Assembly: GCA_023334545.1 (NCBI GenBank)
Contig: JAADVB010000016.1
Span: 1 to 64,000, forward strand
DNA: 64,000 nucleotides
Reading direction: 5' to 3'
Origin: Salisapilia sapeloensis
Taxonomy: Eukaryota; Oomycota; Peronosporomycetes; Peronosporales; Salisapiliaceae
Positions 1 through 10,600 of this stretch are shown here, piece after piece; the stretch's first letter is position 1, and each line of letters starts with the position of its first letter. The translations under genes were made by a program, and so were the position numbers. The notes beneath the pieces are model-generated. The model did not search any database and was not told where the DNA came from. It saw nothing but the letters and a program-made list of their open reading frames with translations.

Positions 1-2388
1 ATTGACTGCATAGCAGTAATTGTTATCTGCTTTAGCTTCATAAATCACGCACAGCTCATAGTCAGAGCTGCTGCTGCACTTGCCATTACAATTCGAGGTC
101 AACGTATTTAACTCCTCGTTGCATTCAGATGTCACTTGTGTAACGGATGCTGACAAACAGAATAGTTAGACTAATCTGACGACTATCTTTCGCACCATTA
201 AGATACTCTTCTAGCAGCAAGATGTGCAAGTATATGATGAAAAGTGGTCGAATTTGTAGTGTACGCTTTCTAGTGCTGGCTCGTTTGTAGGAATATCGTC
301 CTGAGACAGGTTTACTGCTTCTCTTTTTCTCATGGAAGTCCCAGTAGTCTTTCATCAGTATTCGTCCTTTAGCTTTAATTGTAAAATAGCTAGTTCACGT
401 TAGCCGTCTTTAGGTAACCCACTGACCTTTAAAAGGAAGAACGGAAAATGGCAGTGAAGACTACCTTTGAGTGATCAGACTTGAGGTAGTCTCTTCAAAA
501 TATTCTGGATCCTATTGCTATTGCCAATTACTCGATGCATCACGTCTTTGATAATGTCTTTTAGCTATCTCAGAGATTTTGAGTGGATTCTATTCGTTAA
601 CACCTGCACTTTGTCTTCGCTTAGCACACGCTCATGCGCATCTCTTGATATAGAATTCAGTATCTGTTTATTTATTTCTATGCATCAACAGAATGAAACC
701 ATGGATTGAAAGGCTGCTTACCAGTGCCCACACTCGGAATCGCATGATTCCGAGTGTCGCGAGAGGAACGCTTTTATGTAGTACTAGTTTCGCGTGAATG
801 CAGGGCCCTTTAATTACTCCGGTCTTTCAATCCCAATAAACATTTCTTGAAATTATATCCGGGTGTTATTGCAAACATGTTGGCATCTCAAAATTCCTAG
901 TAAATCCTGTCTAGTGTATATCTACAAACAATAAACATACATGAACATGTAGCTGCATGCCAGATCGAATACACATCGCACTACCCACACACGTGCAAAT
1001 CGTTTTCCTAGTGATAGAATTACATTAATGCGACAGCGGTATTGCGATTTGGATGAAACTGGAATAGAAAAATATTTTAGCATGAAATCGTCATTCGATC
1101 TCGCACCCTTCTCTTTATTCAAACAGCTTTCTCGATTTCTACTCTGAATGTTGTCAGGATACTATTTTGTACCGATGACCAGCGTACCAACTGAACTGGC
1201 GTCGACTAGATGGCATGACAAGATAAGTTGTCAGACACTTGGCTGGGAGTTCTTGTCATGAATACTTGTTGGAAGATGCCCACAATGCTTTGATAGGAGA
1301 AGAGGATAAAAAGCTGATGTAATCCAGCTTTGGAATTTAAATTACTATGCGGGCTCTAAGCTCTATAAAGAGACGGAAAGCATGGAATAAACTTCATGAT
1401 CAGCGCTAGGCGCTGTAGTCATGGAGCTGAAGTTTCCCACATTTGGCACACTACATTCGGTATCTTCTCATTCGTTTAAAATTCTGCTATAGATCTACAG
1501 TAACTCATATATGAGTCAAAGCTGTATTGGAAAAGTATTGATTACCGATTATTCATTCCCTTAAACGAAAACGATAATTATATAGGGTTTATTAGAAGAC
1601 AAATACTACCGAGGTAGTGAATACGAGTTTATCTATGACAATGAAGTGGCATAAGAGAAGACGGACACAGCAGTCCATTTTAGTCGCGGAAACATGAATT
1701 AGTTGCTGGTAGAAGTCATCGATGACAATGGTTTAAAAGAAGACTAAAACGTACTTCGAGTCACAGGGGGAAAGCTTGCTTAGGGACCAATGCATGTAAA
1801 GTATAGAGATCGGAATTGCTATATGAAAGCCCTATTGCCAATGGAGATAAACATATCTTCAATTTTTTTCCACCAGCGCTCAAGCAGTACGATTCTCTTC
1901 TTATTTTGATCCCATAGTGGTCAAATCATCTTATCAAAGCCGCTGTTCAGTCATCTTCAGTCACGTTAGCTGCCGATCGCACTCTCGGTCATTTAGATCG
2001 TTTTTCAAAATGCTGCCCTCATACATTTTCAATTATGATTTTCAATTCCTTTTCATTTTCTCCAGCTACTCCTTTCGTAGGGCTTCTATACTAAGATCTT
2101 TGTTTGGACTCGTCAAGTCGGGCAATATCAGTGGATGATGTCAACTGGGAAAAGGTATTCGGTGAAACTCCAGCTGATGGGCTAAGTTGCTCTGAATTGA
2201 ACTCATAGATTTCGCCAGCGCATATATCTTGTGAAAGCAGCTGATCCTTCCGTCAACTGAGATAACCTGGCCGGCTCAAGCACTGTGGATCCGCTACCTT
2301 CATCTTCATGTCGTCCAGCCATAATTTCTTGTCGAGGAACTTCATACGAATTGACTCGACTGGTGAATTGGTTGCAAGTGAAGCTGAT
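1..2388. other. Gene-poor AT-rich stretch
   Basis: No open frame here has a recognisable product; the short ORFs look like chance frames. The one clear structure is the hairpin at 730-757. The right end (about 2150-2388) may hold the decayed C-terminal tail of the minus-strand START/FYVE pseudogene. Confidence 0.6.
730..757. repeat. Perfect inverted repeat (hairpin), 12-bp arms
   Basis: ACACTCGGAATC at 730-741 is followed by the spacer GCAT and then its exact reverse complement, GATTCCGAGTGT, at 746-757. It lies in DNA with no gene. It could be a terminator-like stem, a fold-back repeat tip or a protein site. The sequence gives no function. Confidence 0.85.
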
Positions 2389-3440
2389 TCAAAGCTTCTT
2401 GGTCAATATCTTTGATTCGGGAACGACATTAAAAAGTTCGATGGGAAGAATGCACTTCCCACAGATCAATGAGTTGCACAAACCGCAAGTGCAAGCTTTA
2501 CGCAAGGGACCAAACCTCTTTTTACAAGATCGGCATTCTGACTTGCTTTTAACTTTGTTGTCGCCTTTGAGCCCCATAATTCCTTTCTTGTTCACTCCTT
2601 TCAGCTGAAGAAGCCACGGAAGTTTTTTGTTTTGCACATTGGCTTGATGCTCAAGTGTTAATGAGAGCAGTGACTACAGTGACAACCGCGATGGAGCCGA
2701 GAAGGCTGTTTTTAAAACTTCTTAATACCCCTTGACGAACGTTTACCGATTGATCTCCGGTAGGCTTGAATAAGACACAAGTCGAAACACGACTACGTAC
2801 AATGCCTTGTTCTTTAAGGGGAGGAGTGGACGATAAGTCGACTGAATGGAGGAGATAATATCCAATGCGCTCATTATGATCAACTTGGAGTATTTCAGTC
2901 GCACGAATGTAGACAGTACCTCGATCTTTGATGATTCCTCGGAGAGCGGGACTTGGACTACCAGAGTACCATTGGAGAAGAATAGAACGATAGGAGTGTT
3001 CCAGGCTTCGTCACTCAATTTTTGAGAGAATTTGACACTTAGTTATTGGTGGTCCGAAGTAGCTCACATCTTGCAAAACTCCTACTACATCGCCATACGC
3101 GGGGCTATACAAGAGGTCGTCAATATATTTCGAGGTAGTTCCATTGCCGACGATGACACGAGGCATTTGCCTACCACCACTCCCAGTGCAGGGATCTTTC
3201 ACCATACGACGAGTAGGTTGTCGCTCACAGTACATGGTCATATTGTCGGATGACTTAATAGATTTTTAACGTTTGTCGCCCGTTTTCCCAGGAGCTGAGC
3301 GATCAAACTTTTGAGAATGCCGGAGCGTTTCGTGAACGAGGATCATTGCGATATGCTTTCAATCAGTTTTCTTTTCTTCCGGGAAGGTGAACCCTCCGTA
3401 GGCGTCTGCTATCCACTGCGTCGCCATTCGGCCGAATTTT
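2389..3440 (-). pseudogene. Decayed START-like/FYVE zinc-finger gene
   Basis: Read on the minus strand, three blocks in the usual family order can be followed. An N-terminal block (about 3420-3030) contains MTMYCERQP, followed by a stretch with PRV and YIDD. A central START-like block (about 2990-2660) contains RGTVYIRATE and GYYLLHSVDL, which matches FRLLHSVELPE and VHIMHSLEVPE in the two intact paralogs at 52888-54357 and 46465-47709. A C-terminal zinc-finger block (about 2637-2390) contains CRSCKKRFGPLRK and CGLCNSLICGKC. The blocks lie in different frames and carry several in-frame stops (after KKTD, GDKR and SKIE), so no spliced protein is likely. Coordinates are approximate. The identification rests on resemblance to the paralogs; the loss of function is inferred from the lesions. 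Confidence 0.7.
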
Positions 3441-3460
3441 CTTTCAGCGCGCTAATTTGA

Positions 3461-4427
3461 AAATGACGTGATGATGCTATCGCAGTTCTCTAGGTGGAGA
3501 CGATACCGCGGGAATCTTTGCTCAAATGTTTTGCTTACCACCCTCTGTCGTATTTCCTTCTGCTTCAAGTGCTGCCTGAGCGGATACCGAATAAGACTGT
3601 CACTGGGCATTCTCAGACTCAAATCTTCAACACTATTTCTCTCTACTCGGTGCGAGGCATACTACTACATTGAACTTATAATGTCAATGAAATGTAGAAA
3701 TGCCGACGTACGTAATCATTTTGTCAGTAGACCAATATGTTATGCAAGCTAGATTCATCAGCTTAGCCGATTTACGTCCCTCCGTTCTTCAATTATAAGC
3801 TTCTTTGAAACTTCCGAAGGAATAAGATGAAGCCCCACACTCGAGCTTGGTGATGAAGATGGTAGTAGTATCATTAAACTTCGAAATAGGTCTTCTCTAA
3901 TTGGTGTGCTTGCCTTTTGATCGTAGCGAACAATATAATAGCAGGAAGTTTGAAGCGGAACTGCCAGAGGTACCCGTTCTAGGTTACCGGTAATGCATCT
4001 TCTTTGGATCGAACGGATAGTATACGCTCGCATTATGCACGCATATCGGGGTACCGAACAGCTTTACATTTAGCCTCTGGTTCAACCATTTAACCTCGTG
4101 CAGAAGCACATATCGATCACATCCACTAGACTGCTAAATCGAGAGGCATGGTCGCGGACGTGATGCACATCAGCGCTGATGGTAGATTTCGCTCTGTGTG
4201 CCCGCTTTCTCATTTAGCTTCTACACACCTATCCAATGGCTTTCAATAGATGCACTTGGTAGTTCATACAAGTCATGTCGATACTCTCATCATATGGACG
4301 GTTTCACTTTCAGCCGAAAGCTTGCTCAAGTACTCTGTGTATCAGCTTTTTGAGATATACTTGTTTCTATTATATAAGTTCATACGATGCCACTTCTACG
4401 GACACAAAGTGAAAAGCGCTCAATTTC
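3461..4427. other. No gene seen
   Basis: Only short chance frames are visible. The last part must hold the promoter and 5' leader of the nibrin gene that starts at 4428. Confidence 0.5.
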
Positions 4428-6249
4428 ATGTGGGTACTGGACTTGGAGAGCTCCAACGGCGGCGTAAAGACATCCTTTTATCTTGTAGCAGGAAAATGGA
4501 CCGTCGGTCGTAAGAACTGCGATTTTAACTTCCATTGGGATACGTCTATCTCGCGTTCACATGCTACTTTGACCGTCGGGAAACTCAGCAAAGCCGAATT
4601 AAGCAACATCGACTCTCGTCCTTCGCTCATTTTTCGCGATCAAAGGTCTCGATTCGGCTCCTTTGTGAATGACGAGCCTGTTATGGATGATGAGCGTGTT
4701 CTAAAGACTGATGACCGCATTTCCTTTGGAGGCAAAGAAACAGTCCTAAAAGTACGGTATCAGCCATTTGCACTCGTTCCATCCAGACTCCAGCGTTCGA
4801 ATCGGCCTCACGTTGAACATGCTTGCATGCAACTGGATGTTCACCTGCTTTCGAATGTCCACACGAGCGCGACCCACTGCATCTTGGATCCCGGGAAGGT
4901 TGTCGCAACAGTTAAAGTGTTGTGGTCACTAGTACACGCACTTCCAATTGTTGCAACAAGGTGGTTGGACGCAATACTCGAACGTGAGAGTTTATCTGAG
5001 CCACTACCGAGATGTGAAGACTTTCTTCCAGTACAAAGTAAAGCCGATGCAAGTGAAGACGGTACGATCCTACCGTCCAACTACCTTCCGGATCCGAAAC
5101 GAAAGACCTTGTATAAAGACTACGTCGTCATTTTTCTATCTCAACAAGAATCAATCGAAGACCTGGTAAAAGCCATGGGAGCTTTTATTATCAGAGGATA
5201 CGACTTTGAAACTGCTGAAGAGGACGACTTGATAGCACATATAGAGCAACAGAGGCACAAATATCCTCATGCAGTCGTTGTAGAATCTCCCGTATACAAT
5301 TCTTCCATGTCTAGTGCCTCTCAGCTAAGTTCGCAAGCAGAGTCGCAAGGTAGGAGACAGATTCGAATGCTCGTGGAGCGACGTACGAATTTCTTCCAAC
5401 AGATGCAAGCCACTTTTATCACTATCCAAGAGATAGCAGCAAGCATCCTCTTGGTAAAGGCACCAGAAGTCAATGGGTCTTTCTTTTCCTCTCTTTTCAG
5501 CCACCGTCAAAATGAACAGGCATCGCCCCACAGCTTTCCAGACAATCTCCAGACACAGTCGATGCATGATGCAGAGGTAGAGCATGTCGAAAAGGAGGAA
5601 AAGAGTGTTCAAGTGACCCATTCACCTGCAGAGGCAGGTGTCGACAACATCATGGTAAGCGTACTTCTTAATATGAAGCTACTGTAGTCTCACCAGTTGA
5701 TAGGAATTGTATCCAAAGGTCAAACAAGAGCAACTGGATACACCCGTCGAACAGCATACATCGAATCATGATACAGGTGCAGTCATCGCTGCCGCAGACA
5801 AGTAAATTTTTACTAACGCATGCCTAGTCGAGGAAGAAACGTCATCACCTACGCGGACAGATACCTTTGATCGGTCTGAAACAGTCAAAGACTCTACCGC
5901 AAACTGGTTCTCTGCTCGGTCTCTTAAACGACAACGCGAGAGCGAGGATGAGAATGACATAGAGCATCAGATCGAAACGTCCAACCTCATCGTTCGAATG
6001 ACTGGCACCTCTCTTCCTTCCAATAGCTCGAATGACCATGTCGTGAACTACAAACGCTTTCGCAAAGGCAATATCCGTCCTCAGTCCTACCAATCTACCC
6101 TTCCACCCATGTCTATGATCGATGTAACTGTCAAGAACGATCGGACGGAAGAAGAGGAGAAACGAATCAAAGAAGAAGATGAACAAGAACGTGTAGCAGA
6201 TCAACTCTTCTCCATGGTGGAAGATCGTTCACGTCGAAAACGATTCTAA
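4428..6249 (+). CDS. NBN: Nibrin-like MRN complex subunit (FHA-BRCT)
   Basis: Exons 4428-5654, 5719-5776 and 5828-6249 give 568 residues. Intron 2 (GTGCAG...TTTTTACTAAC...CCTAG, 51 nt) keeps the frame. The protein starts MWVLDLESS, like other nibrins. An FHA domain covers about residues 5-105 (VGRKN, SRSHATL). A BRCT-like region follows (about 125-290, with VVATRWLDAI). A long Ser/Gln-rich linker comes next. Near the C-terminus VNYKRFRKG resembles the Mre11-binding motif of nibrin. The end, VADQLF followed by basic residues, resembles the ATM-binding tail (ADDLF in human). In the MRN complex nibrin recruits Mre11-Rad50 and ATM to double-strand breaks in the nucleus. The convergent CSN5 gene ends only about 20 bp away. 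The family call is firm; exon 2 boundaries are the least certain part. Confidence 0.85.
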
Positions 6250-6268
6250 AAGAAATCACAATGTCCAG

Positions 6269-7390
6269 TTACTTGAATGTGCCGTTAAACAAAGCCTTCT
6301 TGGACAGTTGGAGTGACTGTCCCTTGTGCTGCTCAATCGCTAGATCATGCGACGCTTGTTTGATCTTACTCACCTCTTGCTCCGATCCATTCTCACTTGG
6401 CTTTTCAGGCAGATAGTACTCGGACTTGCGACTCGATCGACTGCTCTTGGATGCTAGTTGTTTCTCAGCAGACTTAAGACGAGATGCAAGGAGCTGGATA
6501 CGATCGGAGAAACGGTCGCGATTCTCATGTTCCTGAAGGGCAGACGAACTGAGCGTCCGCATCCATAAGAATTCTTCCGATAGGACGTTGACAATTTGAG
6601 AGCCCAAGGAACTCATAAAGTAGTCAATCTCTAACTCGTAGTACCTGTTCCAAGCACTTCCCCATCGTTCGATACGAGCGTGATCGTCCGTGACGATACT
6701 TCCATCCGGCGTCTCACCTGCAGGTGCCTGATGCTCCGGCGGGTACGCTCGGAAAGCACCCATCTCCGGACGTTTCTTCGCTAGCGTACGCAACGGATCG
6801 ATGACGATAGCGAGCCATGGATTGCCATGCTGGTCTTCATGTCGTTGCCACATAAGCTGCGTGCTCACGTCCGTGCTGGATAAAAAGGCATGACTATGCA
6901 CTTCTACATCGAAAGGGTGACTGTGATACCATCCCATGAACTTATTCTTTCGAGTCTGTTCCAACGTCTCTCCTAATGAGATCATGTAGTTCACAACTTC
7001 CGGATCTTCCGCCAAGACTCGCGTCTCGGCGCCTTCGATCGGTAGTGGAAAGCAGTCCGTGACGATCAAAGTCTGAGCGTCACTCGAGTCCTTCGAGCTG
7101 CCTGTTGCAGGTCGACCGAGCATCAATCCCATGACTTCCACCGGTTTCCCACCTTCCTTAATTCCTTTCTCAACGCCGGAATGAGCATGATGTAGCATCT
7201 TCATCGTCGCAGAAGGGGAGACGATGACTTTTTTAAAGTACTTTGGGTCCTTCATCCACGCCATCCTCGACTGTACTTCATTCAACGCATTTTCATCGAC
7301 ATTGTAGACAGCATCAACGCCCGACTCGTCCTTGGCACTCGTATCCACTTCCATTTCGATTGTTTTTCTTTTGTTTTTCTTTTGTCCCAT
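6269..7390 (-). CDS. CSN5: COP9 signalosome subunit 5, JAMM deneddylase
   Basis: A single exon encodes 373 residues. The MPN/JAMM core is plain: E85 (PVEVMGLML), H156 and H158 (GWYHSHP), S171 and D174 (SSTDVSTQ), followed by AIVIDPLRT and GAFRAYPPEH as in CSN5. CSN5 is the zinc metalloprotease of the COP9 signalosome that removes NEDD8 from cullins. The odd point is the loop between H158 and S171: 12 residues, against 7 in the canonical motif H-x-H-x7-S-x2-D, because FDVEVHSHAFL replaces GYGCWL. The N-terminus MGQKKNKRKTIEMEVD is basic then acidic, without the usual longer leader. Rpn11 is the main alternative family, but the flanking sequence fits CSN5. It is divergent from the gene at 7607, sharing about 216 bp. 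Confidence 0.9.
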   Translation of the reverse strand: MGQKKNKRKTIEMEVDTSAKDESGVDAVYNVDENALNEVQSRMAWMKDPKYFKKVIVSPSATMKMLHHAHSGVEKGIKEGGKPVEVMGLMLGRPATGSSKDSSDAQTLIVTDCFPLPIEGAETRVLAEDPEVVNYMISLGETLEQTRKNKFMGWYHSHPFDVEVHSHAFLSSTDVSTQLMWQRHEDQHGNPWLAIVIDPLRTLAKKRPEMGAFRAYPPEHQAPAGETPDGSIVTDDHARIERWGSAWNRYYELEIDYFMSSLGSQIVNVLSEEFLWMRTLSSSALQEHENRDRFSDRIQLLASRLKSAEKQLASKSSRSSRKSEYYLPEKPSENGSEQEVSKIKQASHDLAIEQHKGQSLQLSKKALFNGTFK

Positions 7391-7606
7391 AGTATGTAAT
7401 TTAGCATTAAGGATATTTATACCTATTCAATATTTGTATGGTATCTCCCACCCGAAACGTTCGTCTCCAAGCTCACTCAAGTGACAAGCTACACCGGCAG
7501 TCGGCACCTGGAGCTCTCTTCCGCTTCCGGCACTTCGTTCACAAGCGTTACATTCATCGCTGCGGTTGCCGAACGTGCACAAGGCTTATTCTAGACCCTC
7601 ATTAGT

Positions 7607-10600
7607 ATGCGCAAGAAGCTTGGATCGAAACTCGAGGTCACTCGCATCGACCACCGTGGCCAACGACAAGTGCTGGACAATGCACGACCGGTGAAACTAG
7701 GCGACATCTACCTGAACGATTTGTCTGTACTTCAGCAGCTAGAGCTGCGTAACTTGACCGACGAAAGTCTTGTTGTCGGACTGCAGACGGAACTAGAACC
7801 TCCTTTCGACACCAGCTACGCATCTTTACAACTCGAAAATGAGAATCTAGAGCTTACACAGGAGTTTTCGACTTCTCATGTAAATTGTCCGAATGACAAG
7901 ACACTTCCAGACTGCATGCTACAACGAGAAAGTGAAGATCAGCTCCAGTCGTTTCATACTTATCTCCACGACAGCTACAATGAACTGTTTAACCACATTG
8001 GAGCAACGGACGAAGTGACTCTAGGTCCGAAAGAAAAAAAGATGATCTATTTCTCACTTTGTACGAAACGAAATGCAAAGCATAATGAGAACACAGGTGA
8101 TAAATCTCGAGACGTGGAAGACATTACCTGGTCTTCCCTCCTCGGTAGTCTCTTCTTAACCACCAAGACGAACCAAAAGGACAGTCAGGAGATCGTTGTG
8201 CCTCTTCAAGCTCGTGTCTGTCGCTCCATGCTACGTTTAGACGTAAAAGAGCTCCATTTCGACGACTGTGTACCAGGCGGAGCGTTCGAGAAGGAATTTA
8301 CGATCTGGAATCGATCAGAGATACCTCTCTTCTTTAAACTCGTCACTCCTCTTACTGTGTCCGACGAAGAAAAGCAGATCTTGTCATGTTTTGAACAAAG
8401 CTCCGGTCTACCGATTGCTGATCGGATACTAAAGGCAGATGCGCATGGCAGTGTCACTATTAAAGTGAGCTTCCATCCGACAGATGTGGGCGAACGATAC
8501 TTTGAGATCCACGTCCAGAATCTCCACGACAGTCGGAACGTTAAAATCCTAGATGTCCACACCGTCACGAATGAAGAGCATCATCGAGAAGGTCTGTCGA
8601 TTCGAAACGAAGACGGAATCACACTAGTAAGTGGCGATAACCTTGATTTCGGAGACTGCTACGCTGGTTTAGCAGCCTCCAAGACGCTTCTCATCCGTAA
8701 CACCACTGCTTCGACACTTCATGTCGAGCTATCCAGCGAACGTCCAAAGGAAATCACTTTTGAGCTCAAGCCACTGCAGAATCGAGAACCGACTGCTCGG
8801 TCCAAGCATCTGGACGAGCCGTTATCACCAATGTTATCGCCAGAGCTCGTGCCATCCACAAGAGCACAGTCTCCTGACGCACAAAAGAGTGGTGGAAACG
8901 ACATGGCTGGAACGTCTTTTTCCAACCTGGATACACTCCCAGCTCTTGGCGTTGGTGACAGTGATGAAGAAGTGGAGGAAGATGACGACATTAACTTGTA
9001 CGAAGATGACTTTTTACAGCCTAAACGGAATTCGTTTGAAGAGACAGCGATGGAAGATGCAGACGTGGATGATGACTTTGAGTTCGATCGGGAACCGAGA
9101 GGTCGACAGCATGACTACTCGCCGACAAAAGACTCGGACGAGAGTCGAGATACGTGGACGAGGACATCTCATCGAGGGTCTGATACAAGTAAAATGTCTC
9201 GTCAGGCGTCGAGGAACCACGACTTGGGGTACGATGACAGCCGCTCCATGGACGATGACAGTCGACCGACGTCTCCCGAGACGAGGGCCAGTACGCCAGA
9301 TGAAGGCGTGAGCTCCGCCGCAAACTTCCTCGTGGAAACCATCGACGTAAACCCAGGTGTCGAGCGCACGATCCTCGTGTGGTACTGTCCCCCGCCAGCG
9401 CCATTCGATGCTGAGAACGCAGACACAATGGACGTCAAGGGCGGTCGTTTAACAAAGCAGCACTTTCGCGTCCAATTCCGCTGCTTTGAGCATCAGGGGC
9501 CATGGGATCAAGCACAGAATCGAGTGTACGACCGGACACTCGGGAAGAGCCTAGACGTACGAGCTCGGACATGTACGTCCCTCGTCACTGTGACACCTTC
9601 GACACTACACTTGGGTGGATGCAATATCGGCGAGCTAAAGAGTTCGTCTTGTGTCGTGACGAATCATTCGGAACTACCGACGACCATCAAGCCGATTGTC
9701 ACGAGTAAAGTCGTATCGACTGTCCCGAACGACGAGTTAGAGCTTTTGCCGAAACAAAGCGCTGAGTTGAAAGTCGAGTTGATACCTCGAAAGACGAATC
9801 GCAACTACTCTCGTCTCATTTCCGTCGTGAATTTAAAGAACAAGGCCAATGCACCGCAAATATGTGTCCGATCGAGCAACATGGAGGCGCATCACGTCAT
9901 CTATCACTCGCTCTTCTACCGCCTCTTGACGTCGAGTAACACTGCGATCCTCAGCTTTGACCACATTGCTCTCAATTCAATAGGTCTACAGGTCTTTGCG
10001 CTCGAAAACGTCACGAACGCTCCTTTGCGACTAAGTCTCCAGAGCTCAGACCAGTCTCGCGTCAAGCTGTACTGGGTCCAGCCCCCTGTAAGTGAGCAGG
10101 AGCAACGTGGACGCTCTAGTCTTGAGCGTCGACAACCTCCTTCTGGCTCATTGCCTCCAGGATCGTCCAGGCCACAGCGACTGCAGAATAGTGAGAGAAG
10201 CGGAACTTCTGCTTCTAGTCCAGGAACCAAGTCTCTTTTCTCCCAACGCCGTGTACGTCGTCGTCGGTCTCTGGGTTCTATCTCTGAATTGCAAAAGAGT
10301 AGTCGGAAGAAGCCGTCGAGTTTAAAGACGTATCTGAGTAGAAATAATAATGCCACTAGTGCAGACAAAAGTACAGATAGTAGCGATACTTCTGTGAGGA
10401 AGAAGGGAAGGACTCGAGATAGCTTTTCAGAACGACCTCCGAGTGATCGTTTGACAAGGTCTAGTACGTCGTCCCAGTCGTCTGATACGTCCTTGGACAC
10501 CTCGAACGACGAGTTGACAGCGTTGCTTCAGCTATTTGAAAGCAGCAAGCACGAGTGTGAAGCCTACTGTCAGTCCAATGTCACATCGTACGAACGTGAA

